Below, piece after piece: positions 38,726 through 47,821 of a DNA stretch of 64,000 bases. The notes under the pieces were generated by a model. It did not search any database and was not told the DNA's origin. It saw only the letters and a list, made by a program, of their open reading frames with translations. Each line of letters begins with the position of its first letter. The first letter of the stretch is position 1. Source of the stretch: Clostridium yunnanense (lineage in GTDB: Bacteria; Bacillota; Clostridia; Clostridiales; Clostridiaceae); contig NZ_JAENHN010000053.1 in NCBI RefSeq assembly GCF_016595795.1, forward strand, positions 62,001-126,000. The letters run 5' to 3'. A program made the position numbers and the translations under genes.

Positions 38726-39499
38726 TTATCTAACTGATCCAATTTCATTAGCTGCTTTTGATAAAGTCTCATCCATAGTTTGCACTACTTTTTGAGTTGT
38801 TTCAAAGCTTCTCATGACAGTCATCATATTTACCATCTCATTTACTATGTTGACATTTGATTTTTCAAGTGTTTTTTGCTTTACATAAACTTGTCCATTG
38901 TAATTAGGTGCGGCGTCAGATTCATAGAGGTTATCTCCAAGTTTCTTTAAACTCTTATAATCATTAAAATCAGCAACCTGCATTTTATATTGAGGTACAT
39001 TATTTACAATGACATTATTGCTGCTGTCAACAGTGAACTTACCATTTCCAACATAAATAGGCTCAGAGGCACCAGTCTTTATATTTCTGCCCATTACACT
39101 GTCGCCTTCGCTAGTTACTAGATTTCCAGCTGTGTTAACCCTAAACTGACCATCCCTTGTAAAATATGTTTTATCTCCTCTTTTTACAGTGAAAAAGCCT
39201 CTTCCATCGATGGCCATATCTGTATCCTTATCAGTGCTTGAAAGTATACCTTGAGTAAACTCTACGTCTGTCCCATCAATACTTGCCCCAAGGCTCAAAC
39301 TTCCTATTGTATTTTTAACATTTTGACCGCCGACAACTTTATCTTTGTTTTGGATTAACACATCTTGAAACTTCTTGACTTTTAAATCTTCTGCCTTATA
39401 TCCATTTGTATTGGCATTAGCCATATTGTTTGTAATAACATCTTGCTTCGCTTCTAAAGTCACCATAGCATTTACAGCTGTGTATAAACCTCTAATCAC
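38726..39499 (-). CDS. Flagellar rod protein FlgF/FlhO type
   Basis: A 257-residue paralogue of the next gene, with TNNMANANTNGYKAEDL near the N-terminus and a C-terminal NVNIVNEMVNMMTVMRSFE segment. Corresponds to FlhO/FlgF of the proximal rod. The start is GTG at 39499, overlapping the stop of the small ORF upstream (GTGA) with AAGGATG as ribosome site. Substrate of flagellar export. Confidence 0.9.
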   Translation of the reverse strand: MIRGLYTAVNAMVTLEAKQDVITNNMANANTNGYKAEDLKVKKFQDVLIQNKDKVVGGQNVKNTIGSLSLGASIDGTDVEFTQGILSSTDKDTDMAIDGRGFFTVKRGDKTYFTRDGQFRVNTAGNLVTSEGDSVMGRNIKTGASEPIYVGNGKFTVDSSNNVIVNNVPQYKMQVADFNDYKSLKKLGDNLYESDAAPNYNGQVYVKQKTLEKSNVNIVNEMVNMMTVMRSFETTQKVVQTMDETLSKAANEIGSVR

Positions 39500-39723
39500 T
39501 TTTTCACATCCTTATCAAATATTACTTTACTCTCATCCTCATATATCATTCCATAGCCTCTAGCCTTTTCTTCAATTCTTTCTCTTGACATATTTACATT
39601 ATATTGATAACCAAACATGCAGAAAGTACCTATTAAAATTCCTATACCAATTCCAAGTAATATTTTTTTATCAGCTAGAAATAGAAATATTTCTCTTACT
39701 TTTTGTATAATCCTTTTATTAAT
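39496..39723 (-). CDS. Small membrane protein, probable ATT start
   Basis: A 75-codon open frame between the swrB-like gene and flhO. It reads as a single-span membrane protein: a basic N-terminus (INKRIIQKVREIF), a hydrophobic segment at about 21-37 (ILLGIGIGILIGTF), then a charged tail with RIEEKARGYGMIYEDESK. Its TGA overlaps the flhO GTG, and it overlaps the end of the upstream gene by 28 nt. The first ATG is at residue 36, after the membrane span. ATT at 39723 has a perfectly spaced AAAGGGGG site 7 nt upstream, and no ATG, GTG or TTG is in frame before it. It may be a missed gene. Confidence 0.65.
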   Translation of the reverse strand: MNKRIIQKVREIFLFLADKKILLGIGIGILIGTFCMFGYQYNVNMSRERIEEKARGYGMIYEDESKVIFDKDVKK

Positions 39724-40142
39724 AGTACTTCCCCCTTTCCAACAGCAAGTTCTTCACAAATTTGCTCATCAGTGAAGCCCTTATCTAAAAGTTCCTTCAC
39801 TGATCTTGCTTTATCAGAAATCATATTTGTATTTGAGTTATTAGTTGTAGAAACAGATTCTTCATATGATACTTCATCATCTATACGATAATCTATAGTA
39901 CCACTTTTATTATCGTCAGGTTCTTCACTATTCTTAATAGCTTTAAGTCTTTCTATTTCTAACTGAAGTTCTAATATAGTTTCGCTGAACTCTCTTCTTA
40001 GATTAGCGATTTCTATATCATGTTCTTCTACTCTTTCTCCTCTTTCTTCAAGGATTTTTTCAAAGGAACCGTCTTCTTTTTTTAAAGCTCTATAATTTAT
40101 TATAATAAGTATTACTCCAATAATAATAAGTACAACTGGCAT
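39696..40142 (-). CDS. SwrB-like / DUF6115 coiled-coil protein
   Basis: A 148-residue protein with one N-terminal membrane span (VVLIIIGVILIIINY), a coiled-coil (about 30-70), an acidic linker and a C-terminal helix-turn-helix-like VKELLDKGFTDEQICEELAVGKGEVLLI. This plan and its place right after sigD match SwrB/YlxL of Bacillus, which promotes flagellar assembly, and the DUF6115 family. Downstream it overlaps the small ORF. Identification rests on layout rather than on strong sequence identity. Confidence 0.7.
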   Translation of the reverse strand: MPVVLIIIGVILIIINYRALKKEDGSFEKILEERGERVEEHDIEIANLRREFSETILELQLEIERLKAIKNSEEPDDNKSGTIDYRIDDEVSYEESVSTTNNSNTNMISDKARSVKELLDKGFTDEQICEELAVGKGEVLLIKGLYKK

Positions 40143-40155
40143 TTTAACTACCTCT

Positions 40156-40881
40156 TTATATGTAATGAAGCTTCTTCATTGCTGCTCTTAGATTTCTTAT
40201 TGCTCTACTATGTAATTGACATACTCTTGATTCTGATACTTCTAATACCTTACCTATCTCTTTAAGTGTAAGTCCTTCATAATAATATAGGCTTAATACT
40301 ATTCCATCTTTTTCGTTTAATAATCCTAACGCCTTACTTAACATCTCAACCTCTTCTTTTTCTTCTAAGGTTTTTTCAGGACTAGGACTGTTCTTATCTT
40401 CTATTATGCCCATGATCGAAATATCATCATCATCTGAAAATACAATATTTTCCAATGACACTATGGATATGTAGTTTATGTAGTTTTCAATTTCACCTAC
40501 ACCCTCTAATGTCATATTAAGTGCTTTAGCTATTTCCTCATTACTTGGTTCTTTACCTAAGCTTTTTTGAAGAGAGTCTATTACTTCATTGTATCTATTA
40601 AGTTTATCCATAGCGCCCTTTGAAATAGGGCTATTTCTTCTTATTTCATCAATCATTGCACCTTTTATTCTTATAGAAGCATAGGTTGAAAATTTCATTC
40701 CTTTACTCTCATCAAACTTTTTCATTGCATCCATGAGACCAACCATACCATAACCTACTAGATCATCGTACTCAACATATTTACTTTTTCCAAGAATAAC
40801 TCTAGATGCTATATATTTAACCAATGGTATGTATTTTTCTACTATTTTGTCTCTATGCGCTAAAGCACTTTGTACTGCCAT
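40156..40881 (-). CDS. sigD: Flagellar sigma factor SigD/FliA
   Basis: A 241-residue sigma-28 factor (FliA/WhiG group). Region 2 has YDDLVGYGMVGLMDAMKKFD, region 3 has RRNSPISKGAMDKL and region 4 has LTLKEIGKVLEVSESRVCQL. It directs late flagellar genes such as flagellin. No FlgM anti-sigma is in the window. Embedded in the operon, 14 nt after the PilZ gene. Confidence 0.95.
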   Translation of the reverse strand: MAVQSALAHRDKIVEKYIPLVKYIASRVILGKSKYVEYDDLVGYGMVGLMDAMKKFDESKGMKFSTYASIRIKGAMIDEIRRNSPISKGAMDKLNRYNEVIDSLQKSLGKEPSNEEIAKALNMTLEGVGEIENYINYISIVSLENIVFSDDDDISIMGIIEDKNSPSPEKTLEEKEEVEMLSKALGLLNEKDGIVLSLYYYEGLTLKEIGKVLEVSESRVCQLHSRAIRNLRAAMKKLHYI

Positions 40882-40894
40882 ATAAATTCCTCCC

Positions 40895-41533
40895 TTAGAG
40901 TAATTCTCTTTGTTTTCTCATTATATCAAACACCATTCTTATAATCTTATCTCTAGTTCTTTCATCTATGTTGTCAAAATTCACACCATAAATCCATTGT
41001 TTATCTTCAGTAGTCTCTACCCTTACGATAGTTCCCTTTACTAATGCTTGTTGATTACCATATTTAAGCTCAGAGATAATACTATCACCTTTTAATAGCT
41101 TTTCCTTAAGTTTTACTCTCATTCCACCGCCGCTTAAATCTAGTAATATCGCAGTATTAAGTTTAAGCTTTTCTATATCCCCTACCGTATAATCTCCAGT
41201 AATATAACTTATTATTTGAGCAACTTTAACTCTCACATAATCTCTTCTTTGTATTTTTACTATGTCATATGGAGTAGTCATAACATACATAGGTATATTA
41301 TTCTCTTGTGATCTAGAAATTATAGTAGCTTTAAACTTAAAAACATCTCCATCATCACAAAAGCTCATAAATTCTAAATCTAATCCCCTTGGAACAGTTA
41401 GGTATTGACCCTCGCTTGCAGGTAAATTTATGTTAAAGAAATTTTCCCCTATGTCTTGGATCTGACATCTGTATATTTTTTCTTCAAATAATACATCCAG
41501 CCTGTTGTTTACTAATAAAGTTAAATTGCCCAT
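40895..41533 (-). CDS. PilZ-domain flagellar brake (YcgR-like)
   Basis: A 212-residue protein with an N-terminal YcgR-type beta domain and a C-terminal PilZ domain. The cyclic-di-GMP motifs are R97-x3-R101 (QRRDYVR) and D132-x-S134-x2-G137. In known systems such a protein slows or biases the motor on binding cyclic-di-GMP. Its place within the operon, between flhG and sigD, supports a motility role. Confidence 0.93.
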   Translation of the reverse strand: MGNLTLLVNNRLDVLFEEKIYRCQIQDIGENFFNINLPASEGQYLTVPRGLDLEFMSFCDDGDVFKFKATIISRSQENNIPMYVMTTPYDIVKIQRRDYVRVKVAQIISYITGDYTVGDIEKLKLNTAILLDLSGGGMRVKLKEKLLKGDSIISELKYGNQQALVKGTIVRVETTEDKQWIYGVNFDNIDERTRDKIIRMVFDIMRKQRELL

Positions 41534-41544
41534 CTAATTCACTC

Positions 41545-42405
41545 CTACGAAAATATCTTAAATATCTTTTTAAACAATCCCTGAACTCCAGTTCCATTTT
41601 CTTTTTCAACAGATCCGAGTAAATGATTTCCTATATTTTGAATACATTCTGCAGCATCTGAGGCTGGATATCTTACTATAAAAGGCATCTGCTCTCTAAC
41701 AGCTTGAACTAATTTCTTATCATCTAACACACAGCCATAATATTTTAAATTCATATTTAGAAATTTATTTACTACGTTTTCAAACTTAGAAAACGTTTCT
41801 TCACCTTCTTTATATGAAAGAGCTTTATTTACTACTACATTTGCTCTATCTTTTATCTTAAAATGGCTTGTTGCTTTTAAAAGACTATAAGCATCTGTCA
41901 AAGAAGTAGGTTCTGGTGTAGTTATAACAATCAGTTCATCACAACAAGATATAAATGCTAATACAGTTCTATTAATACCTGCTCCAGTATCCATAAATAT
42001 ATAATCGAAATCTTCTATCTCAGAAATTTTGCTTAAGAACACTTCCCTCTCTTTATCAGATAAATCTTCTACCTTGTTGAGCCCTGATCCTCCTGGTAAT
42101 AGCTTTATGCCGAATGGTCCTGTTGCTAAAACTTCATTTAAGTTTTTATTATTATTTATAACATCAAATATATTATACCTCGAAGAGATTCCCATTAAAA
42201 CATCATCATTTGCCATTCCTATGTCAGCATCGAAGATTAATACTTTTTTACCCATCTTTTGCAAATGAATCCCTAGATTTACTACAAAGTTGCTTTTTCC
42301 TACCCCACCTTTTCCTGAAGTTATAGTTATAATCTTTCCTTTTTTTATTAAAGAAGGATTGCTACTCTGCGCAAGCTTTCTAAGGCTCTCAGCTTGATCT
42401 AACAT
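41545..42405 (-). CDS. flhG: MinD-like ATPase FlhG
   Basis: A 286-residue ParA/MinD-type ATPase with the deviant Walker A SGKGGVGKSN (30-39), a DxDxG metal/switch motif (FDADIGMAND) and a short N-terminal activating segment (MLDQAESLRKLAQ). It controls flagellar number and place with FlhF. A C-terminal lysine/phenylalanine stretch (GLFKKIFKIF) could act as an amphipathic membrane-targeting helix. The start overlaps flhF by 7 nt. Confidence 0.95.
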   Translation of the reverse strand: MLDQAESLRKLAQSSNPSLIKKGKIITITSGKGGVGKSNFVVNLGIHLQKMGKKVLIFDADIGMANDDVLMGISSRYNIFDVINNNKNLNEVLATGPFGIKLLPGGSGLNKVEDLSDKEREVFLSKISEIEDFDYIFMDTGAGINRTVLAFISCCDELIVITTPEPTSLTDAYSLLKATSHFKIKDRANVVVNKALSYKEGEETFSKFENVVNKFLNMNLKYYGCVLDDKKLVQAVREQMPFIVRYPASDAAECIQNIGNHLLGSVEKENGTGVQGLFKKIFKIFS

Positions 42406-43616
42406 ATATTATCCTCCCCCATAATGAGCTTAGCTATCTGTTCTTTTGTAAAAATAGTTATGTCATCTGGAACTGTTTGACCGGTTGTCATAAAGCTTAT
42501 TGGTTTATCCGCCAGTTGCAATATGTTTAAGATGGATCCATATACGGAAGTCTCATCTAGTTTAGTTATTATCACGTGGTTATAATTTAGTATCTTAAAG
42601 CCCTCTACAATTGACTTTATATCACGATTTTTTGTTGTTGCACTTATAACTAAATGTATGTTATCTGAATTAACTTTTTGGACAAAGGCTCTTAGTTCAG
42701 ATATCTGCATTGAGTTCTTACTACTTCTTCCTGTAGTATCTATAAGTATTACATCACAATCTTTCATGGAGTTTACTGCCTCTTCCATTTCTTTGATTGT
42801 TATAACTACTTTGAACTCTAAGTTCATTATTTCCGCATAAGTCTTTAACTGATCTACTGCACCAATTCTATATGTATCTACTGTTATAAGTCCTACTTTT
42901 TTCTTTTCGATTAATGCCATTCTACCTGCGAGCTTTGCTATAGTAGTAGTTTTACCGACACCGGTGGGCCCTACTAATACTACCGGTCCTTTTAAATCTA
43001 CATTTTCCACTCTAATTCTTTTTTCTATAACATTTTCTAAAGCATCTTCATCATGCTCTGCAGATAAAGGTATATCTTTAATTAAAGTTTCCGCTAAATT
43101 TTCTTCTATATCATTATTTATAAGGCTTTTTCGGATATTTTCATAGGGCTTTTCTTTAGCATCTTCACCAGATATAACCTTAGAGATTAAACTTTTCATT
43201 TCTCTCATTTCTTTTACTATATAATCTTGAGTGTTATTTTGGGAATAAGAATTCTTCAATGTCTCATTAATCATTCTGTTAGAGGTTTCTCTGCCTATAG
43301 AACTTCCATGATCTTCTTTATCTGTTTTGTAATTTGCACCACTTTTGGTACTAGATATCTGATCATTCATTAGCTTTTTTATGCTCTCTATAGAATCTTC
43401 TAAAGTATCTTCTTTTTTCCTATTATCAGCTCCGTCTTTTTTCGAGGCATTTTCTACCGCAGCTGTTACTTCTATCATTCTAGGTGAAAAGATGCCAATA
43501 AATCCAGGTTTTTTAACTTTTCTTTGGCTTATTATAACGGCATCTTTTCCAAGCTCATATCTGATTCTTGTCATTGCCTCGTTCATATTTTTAACCATGT
43601 ATCTTTTAATAATCAT
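42399..43616 (-). CDS. flhF: Flagellar SRP-type GTPase FlhF
   Basis: A 405-residue SRP GTPase. An N-terminal basic/variable domain is followed by the NG domain with VLVGPTGVGKTTTIAKLAG, VDTYRIGAVDQLKTYAEI, DTTGRS and TKLDET. FlhF marks the site for flagellum formation. The start codon overlaps the flhA stop by 1 nt and flhF overlaps flhG by 7 nt. Confidence 0.96.
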   Translation of the reverse strand: MIIKRYMVKNMNEAMTRIRYELGKDAVIISQRKVKKPGFIGIFSPRMIEVTAAVENASKKDGADNRKKEDTLEDSIESIKKLMNDQISSTKSGANYKTDKEDHGSSIGRETSNRMINETLKNSYSQNNTQDYIVKEMREMKSLISKVISGEDAKEKPYENIRKSLINNDIEENLAETLIKDIPLSAEHDEDALENVIEKRIRVENVDLKGPVVLVGPTGVGKTTTIAKLAGRMALIEKKKVGLITVDTYRIGAVDQLKTYAEIMNLEFKVVITIKEMEEAVNSMKDCDVILIDTTGRSSKNSMQISELRAFVQKVNSDNIHLVISATTKNRDIKSIVEGFKILNYNHVIITKLDETSVYGSILNILQLADKPISFMTTGQTVPDDITIFTKEQIAKLIMGEDNIC

Positions 43617-45679
43617 TAAAACGTCACTACTCCTTCAGTTCTGATCTCTACATCATTAGGAATCTCATTTAGAGATATTACCATAACATGAGGAAATACC
43701 ATCTCAATTAGCTTCCTGAAAGGAGCTCTCACATTTGGTGATACTAAAATAACTGCTTGATTATTGAAAAAGTAAACAGACTCTAAAGTATTTTTTATTG
43801 AGTTAAATATTATAGTAGTAGTATCTGGATCAACCGCTGGGAAAGAACCATTGATAGACTTTTGAATATTACTTACTATCACTTCTTCAATCTGTGGATC
43901 CAATGTTACAACAGATACTCTTCTATTTTCATCAATTATCTGATTACATATAGTTCTTGATAATGCAAATCTAACATACTCAGTGAGAAGCTCAATATCT
44001 TTCGTATTTCTTGAGTTATCTGCTAAAGATTCCATAATAGTTACCATATCCTTTATTGGAACCTTCTCCCTTAATAAACTTTGTAATACTTTTTGTAGTT
44101 CTCCTATGGTTATTAAGTCTGGTATAAGTTCCTCTACAACCGCACTATACTTTTCTTTAGTATTATCCACTATTAGTTTAACTTCTTGTCTTCCTAATAA
44201 TTCATAAGAATGAGCTTTTATTGTTTCAGTTAAATGAGTAACCATTACAGTAGTTGGATCAACAACTGTTAACCCCTTGATTTCAGCTTCTTCTCTTTGA
44301 TCCTTATTTATCCACATAGCTGGAAGTCCAAAGGTTGGCTCTATTGTTCTAATACCTGGTATATCTGCATTTTCACCAGATGGATCCATACATAAAAGCA
44401 TGTTTGGCATCATTTCTGAACTTGTTACTACTGTTCCTCTAATCTTTATAACATATTCATTTGTTTTAAGTTGAAGGTTGTCCCTAATTCTTATAGGTTG
44501 AACAACTATTCCCATCTCTATAGCACATTGTCTTCTTACCGAAGCGATTCTTTGTAGTAAGTCTCCACCGTTGCTCTCATCAGCAAGTGGTATAAGGCCA
44601 TATCCTATCTCTACTTCCATAGGTTCAACCTGTATAAGAGTCATTACATTCTCTGGTTCTTTTCTCTCTACTTCAGCAATAGCTTCTTCCTCTTGAACAA
44701 TATCTCGTACAATCTTTTCTTGCTCATCTTTATATAATGCATATGCTCCTGCTCCAAAGCCTACAGCCATTATCAAAAACGGTACCTTTGGCATCTCAGG
44801 TATTAATGCTAAGAATAACATCAGTACTGAAGCAAGTCCTAAAACTATAGGAAAACCTGTAAGCTGCCTTGAAAGCGCTGAACCAAAGTTTTCAGCATTA
44901 CCAGATCTAGTTACTAATATACCTGCCGCAGTTGATATCAAAAGTGCAGGAACCTGACTCACTAGACCATCACCTATAGAAAGTCTAACGAACTTCTGCG
45001 CTGCTTCACCTATAGGAAGTCCCATCATAACTACACCAATAATTATTCCACCCAAGATGTTTATCATAGTTATAACTATTGAAGCAATCGCATCTCCCTT
45101 AACGAACTTAGAAGCACCATCCATGGATCCATAAAAGTCAACCTCTGCCTGTAAGTCTGCTCTTCTTTTCTTAGCACCCATTTCATCTATAAGTCCTGCA
45201 TTAAGATCAGCGTCTATACTCATCTGTTTACCTGGCAATGCATCAAGTGTAAACCTAGCTGATACTTCTGATACTCTTCCAGAACCGTTAGTGATTACTA
45301 CGAACTGAACAATCATTATGATTAAGAATATTATAATACCAACAACATAGTTCCCCCTAATAACAAATTCACCAAAGGAATCTATTACATGACCAGCAAA
45401 TCCTCCAGTTAGTACAAGTCTTGTGGAAGAGATGTTAAGTCCAAGTCTAAATAGTGTTGTAACCAACAATAAGGTTGGAAAAACCGATAATTGCAGTACA
45501 TTAGTAGTAAACATTGTTATAAGTGCTATAACCACTGATATTGTTATGTTAAGTGCTATTAATATATCTAGCATAGCCGCTGGAAAAGGTATTATTATCA
45601 TTAATATTATGCCTATTACACCTAACGCAACAACTACGTCTAGATTCTTTTTAAAGCTTATCTTTCTGCTACCTTCCAT
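43616..45679 (-). CDS. flhA: Flagellar export gate protein FlhA
   Basis: A 687-residue protein of the type III export gate. Eight N-terminal membrane helices to about residue 310 include the conserved FHIPEP-type cytoplasmic loop with RVSEVSARFTLDALPGKQMS, and the C-terminal domain binds chaperone-substrate complexes. Length is normal. It follows fliR-flhB after 20 nt. Confidence 0.97.
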   Translation of the reverse strand: MEGSRKISFKKNLDVVVALGVIGIILMIIIPFPAAMLDILIALNITISVVIALITMFTTNVLQLSVFPTLLLVTTLFRLGLNISSTRLVLTGGFAGHVIDSFGEFVIRGNYVVGIIIFLIIMIVQFVVITNGSGRVSEVSARFTLDALPGKQMSIDADLNAGLIDEMGAKKRRADLQAEVDFYGSMDGASKFVKGDAIASIVITMINILGGIIIGVVMMGLPIGEAAQKFVRLSIGDGLVSQVPALLISTAAGILVTRSGNAENFGSALSRQLTGFPIVLGLASVLMLFLALIPEMPKVPFLIMAVGFGAGAYALYKDEQEKIVRDIVQEEEAIAEVERKEPENVMTLIQVEPMEVEIGYGLIPLADESNGGDLLQRIASVRRQCAIEMGIVVQPIRIRDNLQLKTNEYVIKIRGTVVTSSEMMPNMLLCMDPSGENADIPGIRTIEPTFGLPAMWINKDQREEAEIKGLTVVDPTTVMVTHLTETIKAHSYELLGRQEVKLIVDNTKEKYSAVVEELIPDLITIGELQKVLQSLLREKVPIKDMVTIMESLADNSRNTKDIELLTEYVRFALSRTICNQIIDENRRVSVVTLDPQIEEVIVSNIQKSINGSFPAVDPDTTTIIFNSIKNTLESVYFFNNQAVILVSPNVRAPFRKLIEMVFPHVMVISLNEIPNDVEIRTEGVVTF

Positions 45680-45699
45680 AAATTAATCTCATCCCTTTC

Positions 45700-47529
45700 C
45701 TACTTTTTCTTCATCTTAAAAACTATTGCTAGTATCTCAGCTACTGCTTGATACATATCTGCAGGTATATCTCTATCTACATCCACCTGCTCATACATAA
45801 GTCTTGCTAAAGGCTTGTTTTCTAATATAGGAATATCATTTTCCTTAGCTATTTCTTTTATTCGAAGAGCCATATTATCTGCACCTTTTGCAACTACCTT
45901 AGGCGCTTCCATATTTCCTTCTTGATATTTTAATGCTATAGCCAGATGTGTAGGGTTTGTTATAACTACTGTAGCATCTGGAACAGCTTGCATCATTCTT
46001 CTCGTTGCCATCTCTCTTTGTTTTTGTTTTATCTTAGATTTTATTTGAGGATCTCCCTCCATTTGTTTAAACTCTTCCTTAACCTCTTGTTTTGACATCC
46101 TCATCTCTTTGTTATACATTCTTCTTTGCACGAAATAATCTGCTGCTGCAAGAACTATCAGTACTAAAGTAATTTTCATAAATATATTAAGTAACAATCT
46201 TTTAAATTCAACTCCTAAGGAAGGTAAATAAAAATTCCCAAGGTTTATAATCTCCATATAGTTTGATTTTACAAAATCATAGCCAATATATGACAATATG
46301 CAAACTACTATAAAGTTTTTTCCTAACTCAACGAAATTTTTCTTAGAGAACATATTTTGCAATCCTTTTAATGGATTGAGTTTTCCTAAGGATGGTTTAA
46401 GCGGTTCACTTGTAAATAGGAAACCACTTTGTGCTATTGAAGAAATAATACCGATGACCATAATTGGAACTACTACAGGTATTAGATCCTTCATTATCCT
46501 ATAAGTCACCATAAAAGATAGTCCTCTTACATACTCTAAATTAATTTCTTGATGAAGATTGTTTGATAAAAAATAAATTAAATTATATTTTAAATCAGTT
46601 CCTATGTATCCTCCTAGAGCAGCAATGACAAGTGTACATGCAACCAGGGTCATTGCAAGGTTTACATCCTTACTACGAGGTATTTGACCTTTTTTTCTAG
46701 CTTCTGATTTCTTTTTAGGAGTTGCCTCTTCTGTTTTGTCTTCTGAGGTAAATATAAACATCAGGGGTAGTGCCTTGTATATACTCTGGTATACATCTGG
46801 CAGATAGCTGAAAGCAGCCACCATTGCTTTTATTATCATAGGAAGTGCCACCAAAAACGAAGCTATTCCAACTAGCATCTTGATAGGCATTCCAAGTATC
46901 ATTATATTTAACTGAGGAACTGTTCTTGATATAAGCCCCATAGTTAAATCAGTTATTATCATTATCAATACTATTGGTATTGCAATTTTCAAACCTATTA
47001 TAAAATACTGCGTAAAAGAATTAAGTATCGTCATAATACTTTCTTGAAATATAATGCTTTTACCTATACCTACAACTTTATAACTACTGGAGAGTTCTTT
47101 TATCAGCAAATGATGACCATCTACAATGAAAAAGATCAATATAGCTACCCAATGTAAAAGTCTAGCTAGTAAACTTGCGTTAGACTTTGTATTTGGATCA
47201 AACATAGATATCATACCAAGACCTATTTGTTGATCCATAAGACTTCCTGCCATCTCAATAACGTAAAATATTATAGATGTTATGAAGCCCAAGGTTATTC
47301 CTGTCATAACTTCATTAAACGCATAAATTATTATTGCATAATTGCTTTGTATATTTTGTATTGCACTTATATCTATTGTACCTATAAGTATAATTGATAA
47401 TATAAGATTTAAGGATATTTTAAAGGTTGCAGGTGTTCCTGAAGGAAAAAAATTAGGTATCACTGTAAAGAAGGTTAAAAGTCTTAAGAATATGAAGAAA
47501 ATAGCTAAGTAGTACGTAGTATCAATCAA
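45700..47529 (-). CDS. fliR-flhB: FliR-FlhB fusion export protein
   Basis: A 609-residue fusion of two export-gate proteins. Residues up to about 260 are FliR (six membrane segments). FlhB begins near SEDKTEEATPKKKSEARKKG, with four further helices and the self-cleaving NPTH at 525-528, so FlhB can switch substrate specificity in the usual way. The frame is continuous. I place the start at TTG 47529, behind AAAGGTGG; the GTG at 47538 is inside that site. Such fusions are known in some clostridia. Confidence 0.93.
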   Translation of the reverse strand: MIDTTYYLAIFFIFLRLLTFFTVIPNFFPSGTPATFKISLNLILSIILIGTIDISAIQNIQSNYAIIIYAFNEVMTGITLGFITSIIFYVIEMAGSLMDQQIGLGMISMFDPNTKSNASLLARLLHWVAILIFFIVDGHHLLIKELSSSYKVVGIGKSIIFQESIMTILNSFTQYFIIGLKIAIPIVLIMIITDLTMGLISRTVPQLNIMILGMPIKMLVGIASFLVALPMIIKAMVAAFSYLPDVYQSIYKALPLMFIFTSEDKTEEATPKKKSEARKKGQIPRSKDVNLAMTLVACTLVIAALGGYIGTDLKYNLIYFLSNNLHQEINLEYVRGLSFMVTYRIMKDLIPVVVPIMVIGIISSIAQSGFLFTSEPLKPSLGKLNPLKGLQNMFSKKNFVELGKNFIVVCILSYIGYDFVKSNYMEIINLGNFYLPSLGVEFKRLLLNIFMKITLVLIVLAAADYFVQRRMYNKEMRMSKQEVKEEFKQMEGDPQIKSKIKQKQREMATRRMMQAVPDATVVITNPTHLAIALKYQEGNMEAPKVVAKGADNMALRIKEIAKENDIPILENKPLARLMYEQVDVDRDIPADMYQAVAEILAIVFKMKKK

Positions 47530-47540
47530 CTCAGCCACCT

Positions 47541-47810
47541 TTAATGCACTATATTCGAAATCATTTGAAATATTCTCTCAGTGAAAGACATAAGTTGTGC
47601 TAACATCCAACTACCTAATAATAATCCAACAGCTGCAACTGCTATAAGTTTTGGGACAAAAGTAAGTGTCTGCTCCTGTATCTGAGTAGACGCCTGAAAA
47701 ATACTTATTAATAAACCAAGAACTAGTGAAATCACCAAAAAAGGTGCAGAAAGATATAATGCTGTCATCAATGAATCCTTTATTATTCCTATAACTAATT
47801 GTTCACTCAT
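47541..47810 (-). CDS. fliQ: Flagellar export protein FliQ
   Basis: An 89-residue protein with two membrane helices, matching FliQ in size and sequence (IKDSLMTALYLSAPFLVISL near the start, TLTFVPKLIAVAAV in the middle). Part of the FliPQR export channel. It lies between fliP and the fliR-flhB fusion. Confidence 0.95.
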   Translation of the reverse strand: MSEQLVIGIIKDSLMTALYLSAPFLVISLVLGLLISIFQASTQIQEQTLTFVPKLIAVAAVGLLLGSWMLAQLMSFTERIFQMISNIVH

Positions 47811-47821
47811 ATTAACTCACC

